Below are positions 1 through 8,156 of a DNA stretch of 64,000 bases, piece by piece; the first letter of the stretch is position 1, and each line of letters begins with the position of its first letter. The DNA is from UBA4744 sp963723165. GTDB taxonomy: Bacteria > Actinomycetota > Acidimicrobiia > Spongiisociales > UBA4744. The notes beneath the pieces were generated by a model. The model worked only from the letters and a program-made list of their open reading frames with translations, made no database searches and was not told the DNA's origin. The DNA lies in NCBI GenBank assembly GCA_963723165.1, contig CAVRPP010000010.1, forward strand, positions 62,001 through 126,000. The letters are read 5' to 3'. The position numbers were made by a program, and so were the translations under genes.

Positions 1-84
1 CTTGCTTGCGATTGAGCGGCCGGATTCCGGCCGTCACGTGCCCGGTCGGTCGAGTAGTTTCCTGGGCGGGAGAGGGAGGAATCC

Positions 85-1215
85 ATGAAAGCGCGGCTCG
101 GCACGCTTCTTCATTCCGCTGTTCTGCGTCGGGTCATGTGGCACGTTCGGCGGGTCGCCAAACAGGTCGATCGACGGTTCTTCGTTGCGTTGCTGTCCGG
201 CCTGGTGGTCGTGGTTTCCCTGGCTGCGGTCGCCATCACGCTGCTGGAGAAGGACTTCACCCTGGACGCGTTCGGTGAGTCCTTCTATTGGGGGATCACG
301 ACGGTGCTCGGGCAGGGCGATTCCTCGCACGTCACGACTCCGCTTGGTTGGGTGGTCGGTTGGTTGCTGGCGCTTTTTGGTATCGGGATCCTCGCCACGA
401 TCACCGGGGCGCTGGTCGGGTTCGTAATTGATTTCTTGTTGAAGGAGGGTCAGGGCATGGGTGCAGCAGGACACAAAGGGCACATCGTCGTGTGCGGATG
501 GAACTCCACCGCTCGCGACCTGATCGACGAGCTTCGCTCCGATGAGTTCGACCGGGAGGTCGTTGTGATTCATGAGGCAGAACGGAGCCCGGCGGGCGAC
601 GACGCCTATTTCGTGCGGGGTGACACCACGAGTGCCGACGATCTCAAACGAGCCGGGATCGAAGAGGCTTCTGCGGCCATCATCTGCCCGACCGATGGAT
701 CCAATGAGGCCGATATGCGCTCGATTCTCACCGTCCTGGCGATTGAGAACCTGGCACCGGCAGTTCGAACCGTTGTCGAGGTCAACAATCCCAAACACGT
801 GGAGCACTTCAAGCGCGCCAACGTGGACGAAGTTCTGGTCTCCTCCCGGTTGGCTGCCCATCTCCTGGCACGCACGGCGATGTATCCGGGCCTCTCGGCG
901 GTGGTGGCGGATATGGTCGCCGGTGGAGACGGATCCGAGCTCTACCGGGTTGAGCTGCCAGACGGTTATCTGGGTGTTTCGATCGACGAGCTCTCAACCC
1001 GCATGCGGCGCGATCACCAGGCCACGGTCCTGGCCGTGAGTCGGAACGGTTCTTCTTTCATCAACCCACCCAGTGACTTTCGCCTCGAGCCCGGGGACGA
1101 CGCGGTGGTCGTCGCTGAGTCGTTGGGGACGCTTTCGCCGTTGAAGACGGCCAAGAACGCGGATACGGAGATCGTGCTGGACCTGGACGATCACCAGCCG
1201 AGCCACCCCTCCTAG
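85..1215 (+). CDS. RCK-domain ion channel with non-canonical pore
   Basis: Membrane channel subunit of 376 residues. TM1 lies near residues 31-54, the pore loop near 60-88, TM2 near 89-119, then a cytoplasmic RCK/TrkA-N Rossmann domain (GHIVVCGWN at about 132-140) and a TrkA-C-like domain to about 360. This is the two-TM-plus-RCK layout of MthK-type potassium channels. The filter region reads TTVLGQGD (72-79) where K+ channels have TTVGYGD, so one residue is added and Tyr is replaced by Gln; ion selectivity is therefore uncertain. The start is set by a strong GAGGGAGGA upstream of ATG 85. Bases 1-84 hold only a 7-bp inverted repeat (18-32) and this ribosome site. The stop overlaps the stop of the convergent hisA in a shared CTAG. 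Confidence 0.85.
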   Translation: MKARLGTLLHSAVLRRVMWHVRRVAKQVDRRFFVALLSGLVVVVSLAAVAITLLEKDFTLDAFGESFYWGITTVLGQGDSSHVTTPLGWVVGWLLALFGIGILATITGALVGFVIDFLLKEGQGMGAAGHKGHIVVCGWNSTARDLIDELRSDEFDREVVVIHEAERSPAGDDAYFVRGDTTSADDLKRAGIEEASAAIICPTDGSNEADMRSILTVLAIENLAPAVRTVVEVNNPKHVEHFKRANVDEVLVSSRLAAHLLARTAMYPGLSAVVADMVAGGDGSELYRVELPDGYLGVSIDELSTRMRRDHQATVLAVSRNGSSFINPPSDFRLEPGDDAVVVAESLGTLSPLKTAKNADTEIVLDLDDHQPSHPS

Positions 1216-1934
1216 ATTTCCTGGCCGGCCACAGCCCGTATACCTTGTCGCAACGTAAACGCACCTTCATAGAGGGCCCGCCCGACGATCACACCGTCGA
1301 GGGGCAGCGATCTCAGCAACCGGAGGTCGTCGAGCGTTCCCACGCCTCCCGACGCAATGATCCCTACCTCCGGCAGTCGGTCGACGCAGTGCCCGAGGAG
1401 GTCCACCGCCGGGCCGGTCAGCATTCCATCCCCGGCGATTCCCGTGACGAGAGCCCTCGTCACTCCGGCGGCAGCCAGTTGATCGAGCACCTGGTCGAGT
1501 GGCCGGCCGGCATCTGTCCATCCCGCTCCAACGGCCATCCCGTCGCGCACATCGACGGCGGCAACGACGCGTTCGGGCTCCACTCTCGAGACGATGGAGG
1601 CCAGCATGGCCGGATCCCAAACGACGGTCGACCCCAGCACAACCCGGGCAGCACCCGCTGCGAGCGTCTCCACCGCTGCCTCGAGAGACCGGATGCCGCC
1701 ACCGGCCTGGAAGCGAATCCCGGTCCTGCCCAGGGTTTCCCAGAGACTCCGATTCCAGCTGCCTTCTATGGCTCCGGAAAGATCGACGACGTGTACCAAC
1801 GAGGCGCCTTCGTCTGCCCATGTTCTCAGTCGGACGGCCGGGTCGTCGCCGTAGATCGTCACGTCATCCTCCCGACCCTGGCGGAGCCGTACCACCGCTC
1901 CGTTGAGGACGTCGATCGCCGGTATCAACTCCAT
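1212..1934 (-). CDS. hisA: HisA/PriA: ProFAR isomerase
   Basis: Isomerises the ProFAR aminoaldose to the ketose PRFAR in histidine synthesis. The (beta/alpha)8 barrel of 240 residues begins MELIPAIDVLNG with the catalytic Asp at residue 8; the second phosphate-binding half carries IASGGVGT and GVIVGRALYEG. In actinobacteria the equivalent enzyme (PriA) often also does the TrpF step of tryptophan synthesis; the sequence alone does not decide this. It is the only his gene here on the minus strand. It diverges from the his operon, so both sides could share the regulatory region at 1935-1997. Confidence 0.93.
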   Translation of the reverse strand: MELIPAIDVLNGAVVRLRQGREDDVTIYGDDPAVRLRTWADEGASLVHVVDLSGAIEGSWNRSLWETLGRTGIRFQAGGGIRSLEAAVETLAAGAARVVLGSTVVWDPAMLASIVSRVEPERVVAAVDVRDGMAVGAGWTDAGRPLDQVLDQLAAAGVTRALVTGIAGDGMLTGPAVDLLGHCVDRLPEVGIIASGGVGTLDDLRLLRSLPLDGVIVGRALYEGAFTLRQGIRAVAGQEI

Positions 1935-1951
1935 CTTCCCCCTTCTCTAAA

Positions 1952-1968
1952 TGTTGTAACATGTTAAC
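1952..1968. promoter_or_regulatory. candidate HisR-type operator between hisA and his operon
   Basis: The 63-bp space between divergent hisA and the TrpR-like regulator gene contains TAACATGTTA (1957-1966), a perfect 10-bp palindrome. It overlaps TGTT-GT-AACA (1952-1961) and GTTAAC (1963-1968). This AT-rich patch stands out from GC-rich surroundings. A binding site for the adjacent regulator is inferred, not shown. Confidence 0.45.
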
Positions 1969-1997
1969 GTGCTACCACACTAAGACAGAATCTCGAG

Positions 1998-2315
1998 ATG
2001 GGAAGACTCATGACGAGTCCGGGAGACGATTGGCGAACCGCCGAGACGGTACCGCTGCTGGAAGCGATCATGTCGCTTCAATCGGTCGATGAAGCAGCGG
2101 CCTTCTTGCGTGACCTCTGCACGCTGCGGGAGTTGGAGGAGATCACACAGCGCTGGGCAGTGGTGCGACTCCTCGCCGAAGGTCTGTCCTACCGGGATAT
2201 TGCCGAGCGGACGGGCGCGTCGACCGCCACCGTGACCCGGATCAACCAGTGGCGCCAGCACGGAACGGGTGGTTATCAGATGATGCTCGAGCGGTTGGCA
2301 GGGCGGAAGTCATGA
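1998..2315 (+). CDS. TrpR-like (YerC/YecD family) regulator, likely HisR
   Basis: Small DNA-binding protein of 105 residues in the TrpR superfamily, YerC/YecD type. Helices cover LCTLRELEEITQRWAV, and the helix-turn-helix spans GLSYRDIAERTGASTATVTRI. Members of this family (YerC/HisR) in Gram-positive bacteria are associated with control of histidine biosynthesis. Its position as first gene of the his operon fits, with its stop overlapping the hisG start (ATGA at 2312). ATG 1998 is given; ATG 2010 is also possible because GGGAAG (2000-2005) sits just before it. The effector (histidine or another signal) is unknown. Confidence 0.82.
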   Translation: MGRLMTSPGDDWRTAETVPLLEAIMSLQSVDEAAAFLRDLCTLRELEEITQRWAVVRLLAEGLSYRDIAERTGASTATVTRINQWRQHGTGGYQMMLERLAGRKS

Positions 2316-3169
2316 CGGCATTGCTGCGGCTGGCGGTCCCCAACAAGGGACGCCTGCAAGGTTCAACAGCGGCCCTGCTCTCTCAGGCCGGGCTCATGTA
2401 CGAGCGAACCGAGCGAGCTCTCTCTGCTCCGGTCGCCAATGTCGACATGGAGTTGCTGTTTGTGCGAGCGGAGGATGTCTGCGAGATGGTGGCCGATGGG
2501 GTGGCGGCTCTGGGGGTGACCGGTCTCGATCTGCTTCAGGAAAGCGGCGCCGATCTGCGAGTGGTCGGTGAGCTTGGCTTCGGGACGTGCCGGTTGACTG
2601 CTGCCGTGCCCAACGCTTCGCCGATAGAGAACCTCGCTGAGCTGGAAGGGTTGCGGGTGGCGACGGCGCACCCCCGGGTGACCGGGGAGTTCTTCGCCAA
2701 GCAAGGCATCGACGTCACGGTGATCCCTCTGCGGGGATCCGTCGAAGTTGCCCCCAAACTCGACGTGGCCGACACCATCGTCGATCTCGTTTCGAGTGGC
2801 AGCACAATGATGGTCAACGGGCTGCGACCTATCGCCACGCTGCTCGAATCACAAGCTGTGCTGGTAGCTCGCAGCTCGATTGACGGGCTGACGGATGGCC
2901 AGCAAGAGGTGGTGACCATGCTGCTGGCTGCTGTGGCCGCCCGCAGCAAGAGATACGTCGTGATGAATGCCCCACTCGAAGCGCTCGAGGCGATTGAGCT
3001 GATCATCCCGGGAATCGAAGCCCCCTCCGTGGTACCGCTGGCCCACAACGGCAAGGTCGCCATTCACTCGGTAGTCGACGCCGGGGACGTATGGCAGGTT
3101 CTGCCCCGCCTGAAAGAAGCAGGCGCCACCGGCATTCTGGTGTTGCCCATCGAGTCGTTGATTGCCTAG
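2312..3169 (+). CDS. hisG: ATP phosphoribosyltransferase, long form
   Basis: First and normally feedback-controlled step of histidine synthesis: joins ATP and PRPP. The protein has 285 residues. The N-terminus LRLAVPNKGRLQGS is typical. The PRPP loop is at VDLVSSGSTM. A C-terminal ferredoxin-like regulatory domain (HNGKVAIHSVVDAG onward) marks the long form, which works without HisZ and is inhibited by histidine. The start at 2312 is chosen because the conserved region begins there and it overlaps the preceding stop by four bases. Longer readings upstream lie inside the regulator gene. Confidence 0.95.
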   Translation: MTALLRLAVPNKGRLQGSTAALLSQAGLMYERTERALSAPVANVDMELLFVRAEDVCEMVADGVAALGVTGLDLLQESGADLRVVGELGFGTCRLTAAVPNASPIENLAELEGLRVATAHPRVTGEFFAKQGIDVTVIPLRGSVEVAPKLDVADTIVDLVSSGSTMMVNGLRPIATLLESQAVLVARSSIDGLTDGQQEVVTMLLAAVAARSKRYVVMNAPLEALEAIELIIPGIEAPSVVPLAHNGKVAIHSVVDAGDVWQVLPRLKEAGATGILVLPIESLIA

Positions 3170-3182
3170 GGGTGCTGCCGTG

Positions 3183-4481
3183 ATGAACATTCGCCGGATT
3201 GATCTCGCCATGCCCAGCCCGGGCAAGCGATCCGCCCTGACCCGGCGGTCCGTCGTTCCCGATGAAACGATCCGGGAGAGAGCCGCGGCGATCGTGCAAC
3301 TCGTGGCAGCCGGCGGCGACGCGGCGGTAGAGGCCGCCGGCCGTGAGTACGGCGGGGGACTTGCCGGTGGGGGGGTGCGGGTTCCGCCCGAACGAGTCGC
3401 GGCGGCTCTCACCAACTTGTCGCCGGAGACGGTCGCCGCGCTGGAAGCGGCGATTGCCAACATCCGTTCTGTGCACGAACGACAGCGGCCCACGGACGAT
3501 CAGGCCATTCCGGTGCCCGGGGTCGAGATTGCCCGGGTGTGGAGCCCGTTGCACCGGGTGGGCGTGTACGCACCGGGGGGGAGGGCTGCCTATCCGTCCT
3601 CCGTGCTGATGGGAGTGGTCCCGGCCCGGGTGGCGGGGGTGGAGAGCATCGCCCTGGCCAGCCCTGCCGGCCCGGATGGGCTGGTCGACGAAGCCACCCT
3701 TGGAGCTGCCGCATTGTTGGGGGTCGACGAGGTGTACGCCATGGGAGGCGCCCAGGCCATCGCCGCCCTTGCCTACGGAACGGAGACCATCGCACCGGTA
3801 GACAAGATCGTCGGGCCGGGAAACGATTGGGTCACTGCAGCCAAACTGGCGGTGTTTGGAGTGTGTGGAATCGACCTCCCGGCCGGGCCGAGCGAAGCGC
3901 TGATCATCACCGATGGTTCGGCGAACGCCCGGATCGTGGCCGTGGACTTGCTCTGCCAGGCCGAGCACGGCGCCGAGTCGCCGGTGGTGCTTCTCACCAC
4001 TGCCCCCGATCAGGTACCGGAGATCCTGGCCGCTGCCGAGGAGATGCTGGCCGGGTTGGAGAGGGAAGGGATCATCCGCACCGCTCTCGAGAACCACGGC
4101 TTGATCGCGGTTGCCCCCGACCTCGAAACCGCCGTTGCCTTTTCCAACGACTTCGCACCCGAGCACTTGAGCGTGCACACCGAAGAAGCCCCATCGGTAG
4201 CGAAGCGGTTGACGTCGGCCGGATCGGTTTTCGTCGGAGAGTGGGCTCCGGAGTCGGCGGGCGATTATGCGACCGGCGCCAATCATGTCCTCCCCACTGG
4301 CGGCCTGGCCCGCTCGTACGGGCCGCTCTCGGTTGAGGATTTCGGCTCATGGCGTCAGGTGCAAGAACTGACCCGTGCGGGGCTGCAAAAGATCCGTCCG
4401 ATTATCGAAGAACTGGCCCGGGTAGAGGGACTCACCGCCCACCGTCTGGCCGTCGAGGTCCGCTTTGAGGAGGGTCGATGA
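3183..4481 (+). CDS. hisD: histidinol dehydrogenase
   Basis: Last enzyme of the pathway: oxidises L-histidinol to histidine with two NAD+, zinc-dependent. Recognisable blocks are RVGVYAPGGRAAYPSSVLMG, KIVGPGNDWV, DLPAGPSEALII and the metal/catalytic region LCQAEHGAES, with NDFAPEHL and GDYATGANHVLPT later. Length 432 residues is normal. AGGGG (3168-3172) precedes GTG 3180 and ATG 3183; either could be used, and ATG 3183 is given. It follows the hisG stop directly and its own stop overlaps hisC (ATGA). Confidence 0.95.
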   Translation: MNIRRIDLAMPSPGKRSALTRRSVVPDETIRERAAAIVQLVAAGGDAAVEAAGREYGGGLAGGGVRVPPERVAAALTNLSPETVAALEAAIANIRSVHERQRPTDDQAIPVPGVEIARVWSPLHRVGVYAPGGRAAYPSSVLMGVVPARVAGVESIALASPAGPDGLVDEATLGAAALLGVDEVYAMGGAQAIAALAYGTETIAPVDKIVGPGNDWVTAAKLAVFGVCGIDLPAGPSEALIITDGSANARIVAVDLLCQAEHGAESPVVLLTTAPDQVPEILAAAEEMLAGLEREGIIRTALENHGLIAVAPDLETAVAFSNDFAPEHLSVHTEEAPSVAKRLTSAGSVFVGEWAPESAGDYATGANHVLPTGGLARSYGPLSVEDFGSWRQVQELTRAGLQKIRPIIEELARVEGLTAHRLAVEVRFEEGR

Positions 4482-5530
4482 GTTTCCCGAAATATGTGTG
4501 GCAGCCCGCCTCAGAAGAGATTGCCCTGGCAGCAGGATTGGATCCCGATGAGGTCGAGCGGTTCGATCACAACACCTCACCGGTTCCAACCGACTGGGCC
4601 GCCGAAATCGTCTTGCGGCGCAGTGCGATGCTCAACGAGTACCCGGCGGCCAGCTACGTTGCGCTCCGGGAAGCCGTCGCCGTCACCACCGGCCTGGACC
4701 CCGACTCGGTGATCCCCGGAGCAGGCGCCGACGAGTTGATCTTGCTGGCCGCCCGGGCTTTTCTGGCTCCCGGCCAGAACGCCGTTACGGCCGATCCCAC
4801 CTACCCGATGTATCGGATCGCCACCGCCCAGGTGCGCGGTAGCGCCGTGAGCATCGAGGCCCGGCCACCGGATTTCGAGTTCCCGGTCGATGAGGTAATC
4901 GCGGCCGCCCGCGACGCCGAGATCGTGTGGCTGTGTGTCCCATCCAACCCGATCGGTAATCGCCCCACCGAAGAAGCCGTTGCCGCAGTAATCGCAGCCA
5001 CCGACGGGGTTGTCGTGCTGGACGCTGCCTATGCGCAATTCTCCGACGACGACTGGGCGCCGTGGGTCGACCGGTACCACAACCTGCTGGTGCTGCACAC
5101 GATGTCGAAGGCCTACGGGCTGGCCGGGGCGCGGGTCGGGTACGGCCTCGGGCATCCGGACCTGATCGTCGCTCTGGACGGGGTGCGGCCGCCCGGAAGT
5201 ATTTCAAGCCTATCGGTCGACCTGGCGGTGGCCGCTCTCGAGGCCCCCGACCGGATGCGGTCTGTGGTCGGTTCGGCCATCGAGGAGCGAACCCGGCTGG
5301 CCGCCGGTTTGAGGGAACTCGGGATCCGCGTGTTGCCCTCTTCAACCAACTTCCTGCTGTGCGAGGTCGGGCCCCGGGCGCGGATGGTTGCAGATGAATT
5401 GATGAGCGAGGGATTGGTGACCAGAACCTTCCCGGCTGATGGTCCGCTGGCTTCATATTTGCGTTTCACCGTGCGGACCCCCCGGGCCCACGACCGGTTG
5501 CTGTCCGCTCTGCAAAGGAGATTGTCATGA
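4478..5530 (+). CDS. hisC: histidinol-phosphate aminotransferase
   Basis: PLP-dependent fold-type I aminotransferase of 350 residues that makes histidinol phosphate from imidazole acetol phosphate and glutamate. Visible motifs: the N-terminal substrate-binding VERFDHNTSP, GAGADELI (PLP phosphate loop), VWLCVPSNPIGN, and the PLP lysine in LHTMSKAYGLAGARVGYG. The C-terminal arginine is in YLRFTVRTP. It overlaps hisD by four bases and hisB by four bases, which implies translational coupling. Confidence 0.93.
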   Translation: MSFPKYVWQPASEEIALAAGLDPDEVERFDHNTSPVPTDWAAEIVLRRSAMLNEYPAASYVALREAVAVTTGLDPDSVIPGAGADELILLAARAFLAPGQNAVTADPTYPMYRIATAQVRGSAVSIEARPPDFEFPVDEVIAAARDAEIVWLCVPSNPIGNRPTEEAVAAVIAATDGVVVLDAAYAQFSDDDWAPWVDRYHNLLVLHTMSKAYGLAGARVGYGLGHPDLIVALDGVRPPGSISSLSVDLAVAALEAPDRMRSVVGSAIEERTRLAAGLRELGIRVLPSSTNFLLCEVGPRARMVADELMSEGLVTRTFPADGPLASYLRFTVRTPRAHDRLLSALQRRLS

Positions 5531-6111
5531 GTCGTTTTGCTCGCATCGAACGAACCACTCGCGAAACCAGGGTCGAAGTGACTTTGGAACTGGACGGCCG
5601 CGGCACGGCGGAGGTAGGGACCGGTGTCGGATTCTTCGATCATCTCCTCACTTCCCTCGCTCACCACGGGCTTTTCGATCTCAACGTCACAACCGAGGGT
5701 GACCTCGAAATCGACGACCACCACACGGTGGAGGACACTGCTCTTGTACTCGGGCAGGCTTTCGGCCAGGCGCTCGGCGATCGGGCCGGGATCGTGCGAT
5801 ACGGCGACGCCGCCGTACCCATGGACGAGGCGCTGGCAACTGCGGTCGTCGATGTGGGTGGGCGACCCTACGCCGTTCTGGATCTAGCTTTCTCTTCTGA
5901 TCGGATCGGAGCTCTCAGCACGCAGATGATCCCCCATGCGCTCGAGGCGCTGGCCCGTGCGGCCGGTTTCACCCTCCATATCTCCGCTCGCGGGCAGAAC
6001 GACCACCACGTCGCCGAAGCCGCCTTCAAGGCTCTGGCCCGGGCGTTGCGAGCTGCTGTGGCCGGCGATCCCCGGCGTGACGGCGTGCCCAGCACCAAGG
6101 GCACGACGTGA
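5527..6111 (+). CDS. hisB: imidazoleglycerol-phosphate dehydratase
   Basis: Dehydrates IGP to imidazole acetol phosphate, manganese-dependent. It is the 194-residue monofunctional form without the phosphatase domain seen in enterics. Metal-binding histidine clusters are visible: GFFDHLLTSLAHHG, DDHHTVEDTALVLGQA and NDHHVAEAAFKAL. The start ATG overlaps the hisC stop, and its own TGA overlaps the GTG of hisH. Confidence 0.95.
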   Translation: MSRFARIERTTRETRVEVTLELDGRGTAEVGTGVGFFDHLLTSLAHHGLFDLNVTTEGDLEIDDHHTVEDTALVLGQAFGQALGDRAGIVRYGDAAVPMDEALATAVVDVGGRPYAVLDLAFSSDRIGALSTQMIPHALEALARAAGFTLHISARGQNDHHVAEAAFKALARALRAAVAGDPRRDGVPSTKGTT

Positions 6112-6722
6112 CCCGGATCGCCGTGATCGACCACGGGGCGGGAAACCTCGTTTCCATTGCGCAGGGTCTCCAGGACCAGGGTGCCCTGGTCACGATTGCG
6201 GTGGCTCCGGCCGATCTGGCGGGGATGGATGGCATCGTCCTCCCCGGGGTTGGCGCAACCGGCGCGGCCATGGACCGGATCCGCGCCGCCGGCCTCGACG
6301 GGCCTCTGAAGGAGTGGCAAGGTCCTCTTCTCGGCATCTGTGTTGGGCTGCAACTCTTCTTCACCACCTCGGAAGAAGACGGTGGCCGTGCGCTCGGGCT
6401 GATTCCCGGGTCCGTGCGGCGGCTGGCGTCCGCCCCCCGGCTTCCGCACATCGGCTGGAACGACGTGCAGATGCTGCCGGACTCGATCTTCACCGGCATC
6501 GCCGCCGGATCGACCTTCTACTTCGTGCATTCGTTCGCTCCAGTTCCCGAAGACCCTGGCACGGTGATTGCCACCTGCGATTACGGCAGCGAGTTTGTTG
6601 CGGCCGTTCGGTCGGGCAACCGGATCGGCGTGCAGTTCCATCCGGAACGGAGCGGCCCGGTCGGGTTGCGCATCCTGGGCAGCTTCGTGGATGAGTGCCG
6701 GGGAGCCGCCAATGCTGCGTAG
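6108..6722 (+). CDS. hisH: IGP synthase glutaminase subunit
   Basis: Class I glutamine amidotransferase of 204 residues that supplies ammonia to HisF. The nucleophile cysteine is in LLGICVGLQLFF. The His and Glu of the triad are in VQFHPERSGPVG. LPGVGATGAAMD forms the oxyanion-strand region. A GTG start at 6108 is required by the four-base overlap with hisB and by the ITRIAVIDHGAGN-like N-terminus. It overlaps hisF by 11 bases, as expected for partners of one complex. Confidence 0.94.
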   Translation: MTRIAVIDHGAGNLVSIAQGLQDQGALVTIAVAPADLAGMDGIVLPGVGATGAAMDRIRAAGLDGPLKEWQGPLLGICVGLQLFFTTSEEDGGRALGLIPGSVRRLASAPRLPHIGWNDVQMLPDSIFTGIAAGSTFYFVHSFAPVPEDPGTVIATCDYGSEFVAAVRSGNRIGVQFHPERSGPVGLRILGSFVDECRGAANAA

Positions 6723-7485
6723 AAGAATCATCCCCTGCCTCGATGTCCACGATGGCCGCGTGGTCAAAGGCGTGCAGTTCGTCGATCTCACCGATGAGGG
6801 TGACCCGGTTGAGCTGGCCGCTCGCTACGTGGCGGAGGGGGCAGATGAGATCTGCTTCCTCGACATCACGGCCTCCCATGAACGTCGGGACACCATGCTC
6901 GACGTGGTTCGCCGGACTGCCGAACAGGTCTTCGTTCCGTTGACGGTTGGTGGGGGAGTGAGAACGGTTGAGGACATGCGGGCCACCCTGCGAGCGGGTG
7001 CCGACCGGGTGACGGTCAACACGGCAGCCGTGGAACGACCGGAACTGATTTCAGAGTGCGCCGAAGCGTTTGGCGCCCAGTGCGTCGTTCTCGCCATCGA
7101 CGCCAAGAAGCTAAGCGGCCCGGGTTGGGAGGTGTACACCCACGGTGGAAGGACGCCAACCGGTCGTGAGGCCTCCGCCTGGGCTGTCGAGGGTGCCCGG
7201 CTCGGAGCGGGGGAGATCCTCCTCACCTCCATGGACCGGGATGGGACCAAACAGGGCTACGACCTCGATCTGCTCGAGGCGGTGCGGTCGGCGGTCCCGA
7301 TTCCGGTGATCGCCTCAGGCGGGGCGGGGACAATCGCAGATTGCGTGGAGGTTCTCACCGGGAGCCGGGCCGATGCGGTGCTGGCCGCCTCGATCTTTCA
7401 CCGCCGCGAGATCGCCATCGCCGACCTCAAGGACGGATTGGCTGCCGCCGGGATACCGGTACGTCCTATCGAGGTGGCCCGGTGA
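6712..7485 (+). CDS. hisF: IGP synthase cyclase subunit
   Basis: Cyclase half of the HisHF complex: converts PRFAR plus ammonia to IGP and AICAR. The 257-residue (beta/alpha)8 barrel begins MLRRRIIPCLDVHDGRVVKG, with the catalytic Asp in CLDV and the second in LAIDAKK. Phosphate loops are TVGGGVRTVEDM and IASGGAGT. The start was moved to the ATG just before this conserved N-terminus. It overlaps hisIE by one base (TGATG). Confidence 0.95.
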   Translation: MLRRRIIPCLDVHDGRVVKGVQFVDLTDEGDPVELAARYVAEGADEICFLDITASHERRDTMLDVVRRTAEQVFVPLTVGGGVRTVEDMRATLRAGADRVTVNTAAVERPELISECAEAFGAQCVVLAIDAKKLSGPGWEVYTHGGRTPTGREASAWAVEGARLGAGEILLTSMDRDGTKQGYDLDLLEAVRSAVPIPVIASGGAGTIADCVEVLTGSRADAVLAASIFHRREIAIADLKDGLAAAGIPVRPIEVAR

Positions 7486-8093
7486 TGGCCGTGCGGTTCG
7501 ACCGCGATGGCTTGATTCCGGGGATTGTGCAGGACACGCGAACCGGCCGGGTCTTGATGGTTGCCTACCTCAACGAGGAAAGCCTCGGACTCACCCGGGA
7601 AACCGGCGAAGTGCATTTCTGGAGCCGCTCCCGCCGGGAGATCTGGCGGAAGGGCGCAACCAGTGGCAATACCTTGGCCGTCACGGACATGAGCGTGGAC
7701 TGTGACGGAGACGCCTTGCTCATCCAGGCGATTCCGGCCGGACCGGCCTGTCACACAGGAGCCGACAGTTGCTTCGATCATCCAGAGACCGTTTGGCCAT
7801 CGCTGACGCCACCTGGATTGTGGCCGACGATCGTGACCAGGGCGGCCGAACGGCCGGAGGGTTCCTATACGGCGGCCTTGCTAGATGGCGGCGTCGATAC
7901 CGTGAGCCGCAAGCTCACCGAGGAAGCGACCGAGGTCCTGCTGGCGGCCAAAGATCACGCGGCCGGAACCGGTTCATCCGAACGTGTGGCTGAAGAGGCG
8001 GCCGACCTGGTCTATCACCTGCTGGTCCTGCTGGCCCAACGAGGCCTATCCCCCGGCGACGTGAGCGCGGTCTTACAGGCAAGAAGTCAGTAG
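7485..8093 (+). CDS. hisI: bifunctional PR-AMP cyclohydrolase / PR-ATP pyrophosphatase
   Basis: Fused HisI-HisE protein of about 202 residues catalysing steps 2 and 3. The HisI part (1-105) has VLMVAYLNEES, HFWSRSRREIWRKGATSGN, the metal site SVDCDGDALL and GPACHTGADSCF. The HisE part (about 115-200) has SRKLTEEATEVLLAAK and EEAADLVYHLLVLL, the MazG-like EExxE and ExxD metal sites. It is the last gene of the operon and runs into an intergenic repeat, facing metX. No hisN or hisZ is seen. Confidence 0.92.
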   Translation: MAVRFDRDGLIPGIVQDTRTGRVLMVAYLNEESLGLTRETGEVHFWSRSRREIWRKGATSGNTLAVTDMSVDCDGDALLIQAIPAGPACHTGADSCFDHPETVWPSLTPPGLWPTIVTRAAERPEGSYTAALLDGGVDTVSRKLTEEATEVLLAAKDHAAGTGSSERVAEEAADLVYHLLVLLAQRGLSPGDVSAVLQARSQ

Positions 8094-8150
8094 CAACCAG
8101 CCATCAGCCAGCCGATAATTGGTAGCTGCTGACTGGTAACTGGAAACTGC
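8085..8150. repeat. CAGT-rich dispersed repeat, copy 1
   Basis: The space between convergent hisIE and metX is filled by GTCAGTAGCAACCAG, ATCAGCCAG and later GCTGCTGACTGGTAACTGG, ending in AAACTG. Halves are partly complementary (CAGTAGC with GCTGCTG, CAGCCA with TGACTGG). Similar CAGT/ACTG-rich tracts occur at 28371-28462, 55250-55281, 57768-57800 and 63599-63648, always between genes. No clear terminator is otherwise visible here. Confidence 0.5.
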
Positions 8151-8156
8151 CTTTCC

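Noticed and set aside
34..861. Long minus-strand frame opposite the ion channel gene
   Set aside because: Shadow of the plus-strand gene in GC-rich DNA; no recognisable domains and no ribosome site.
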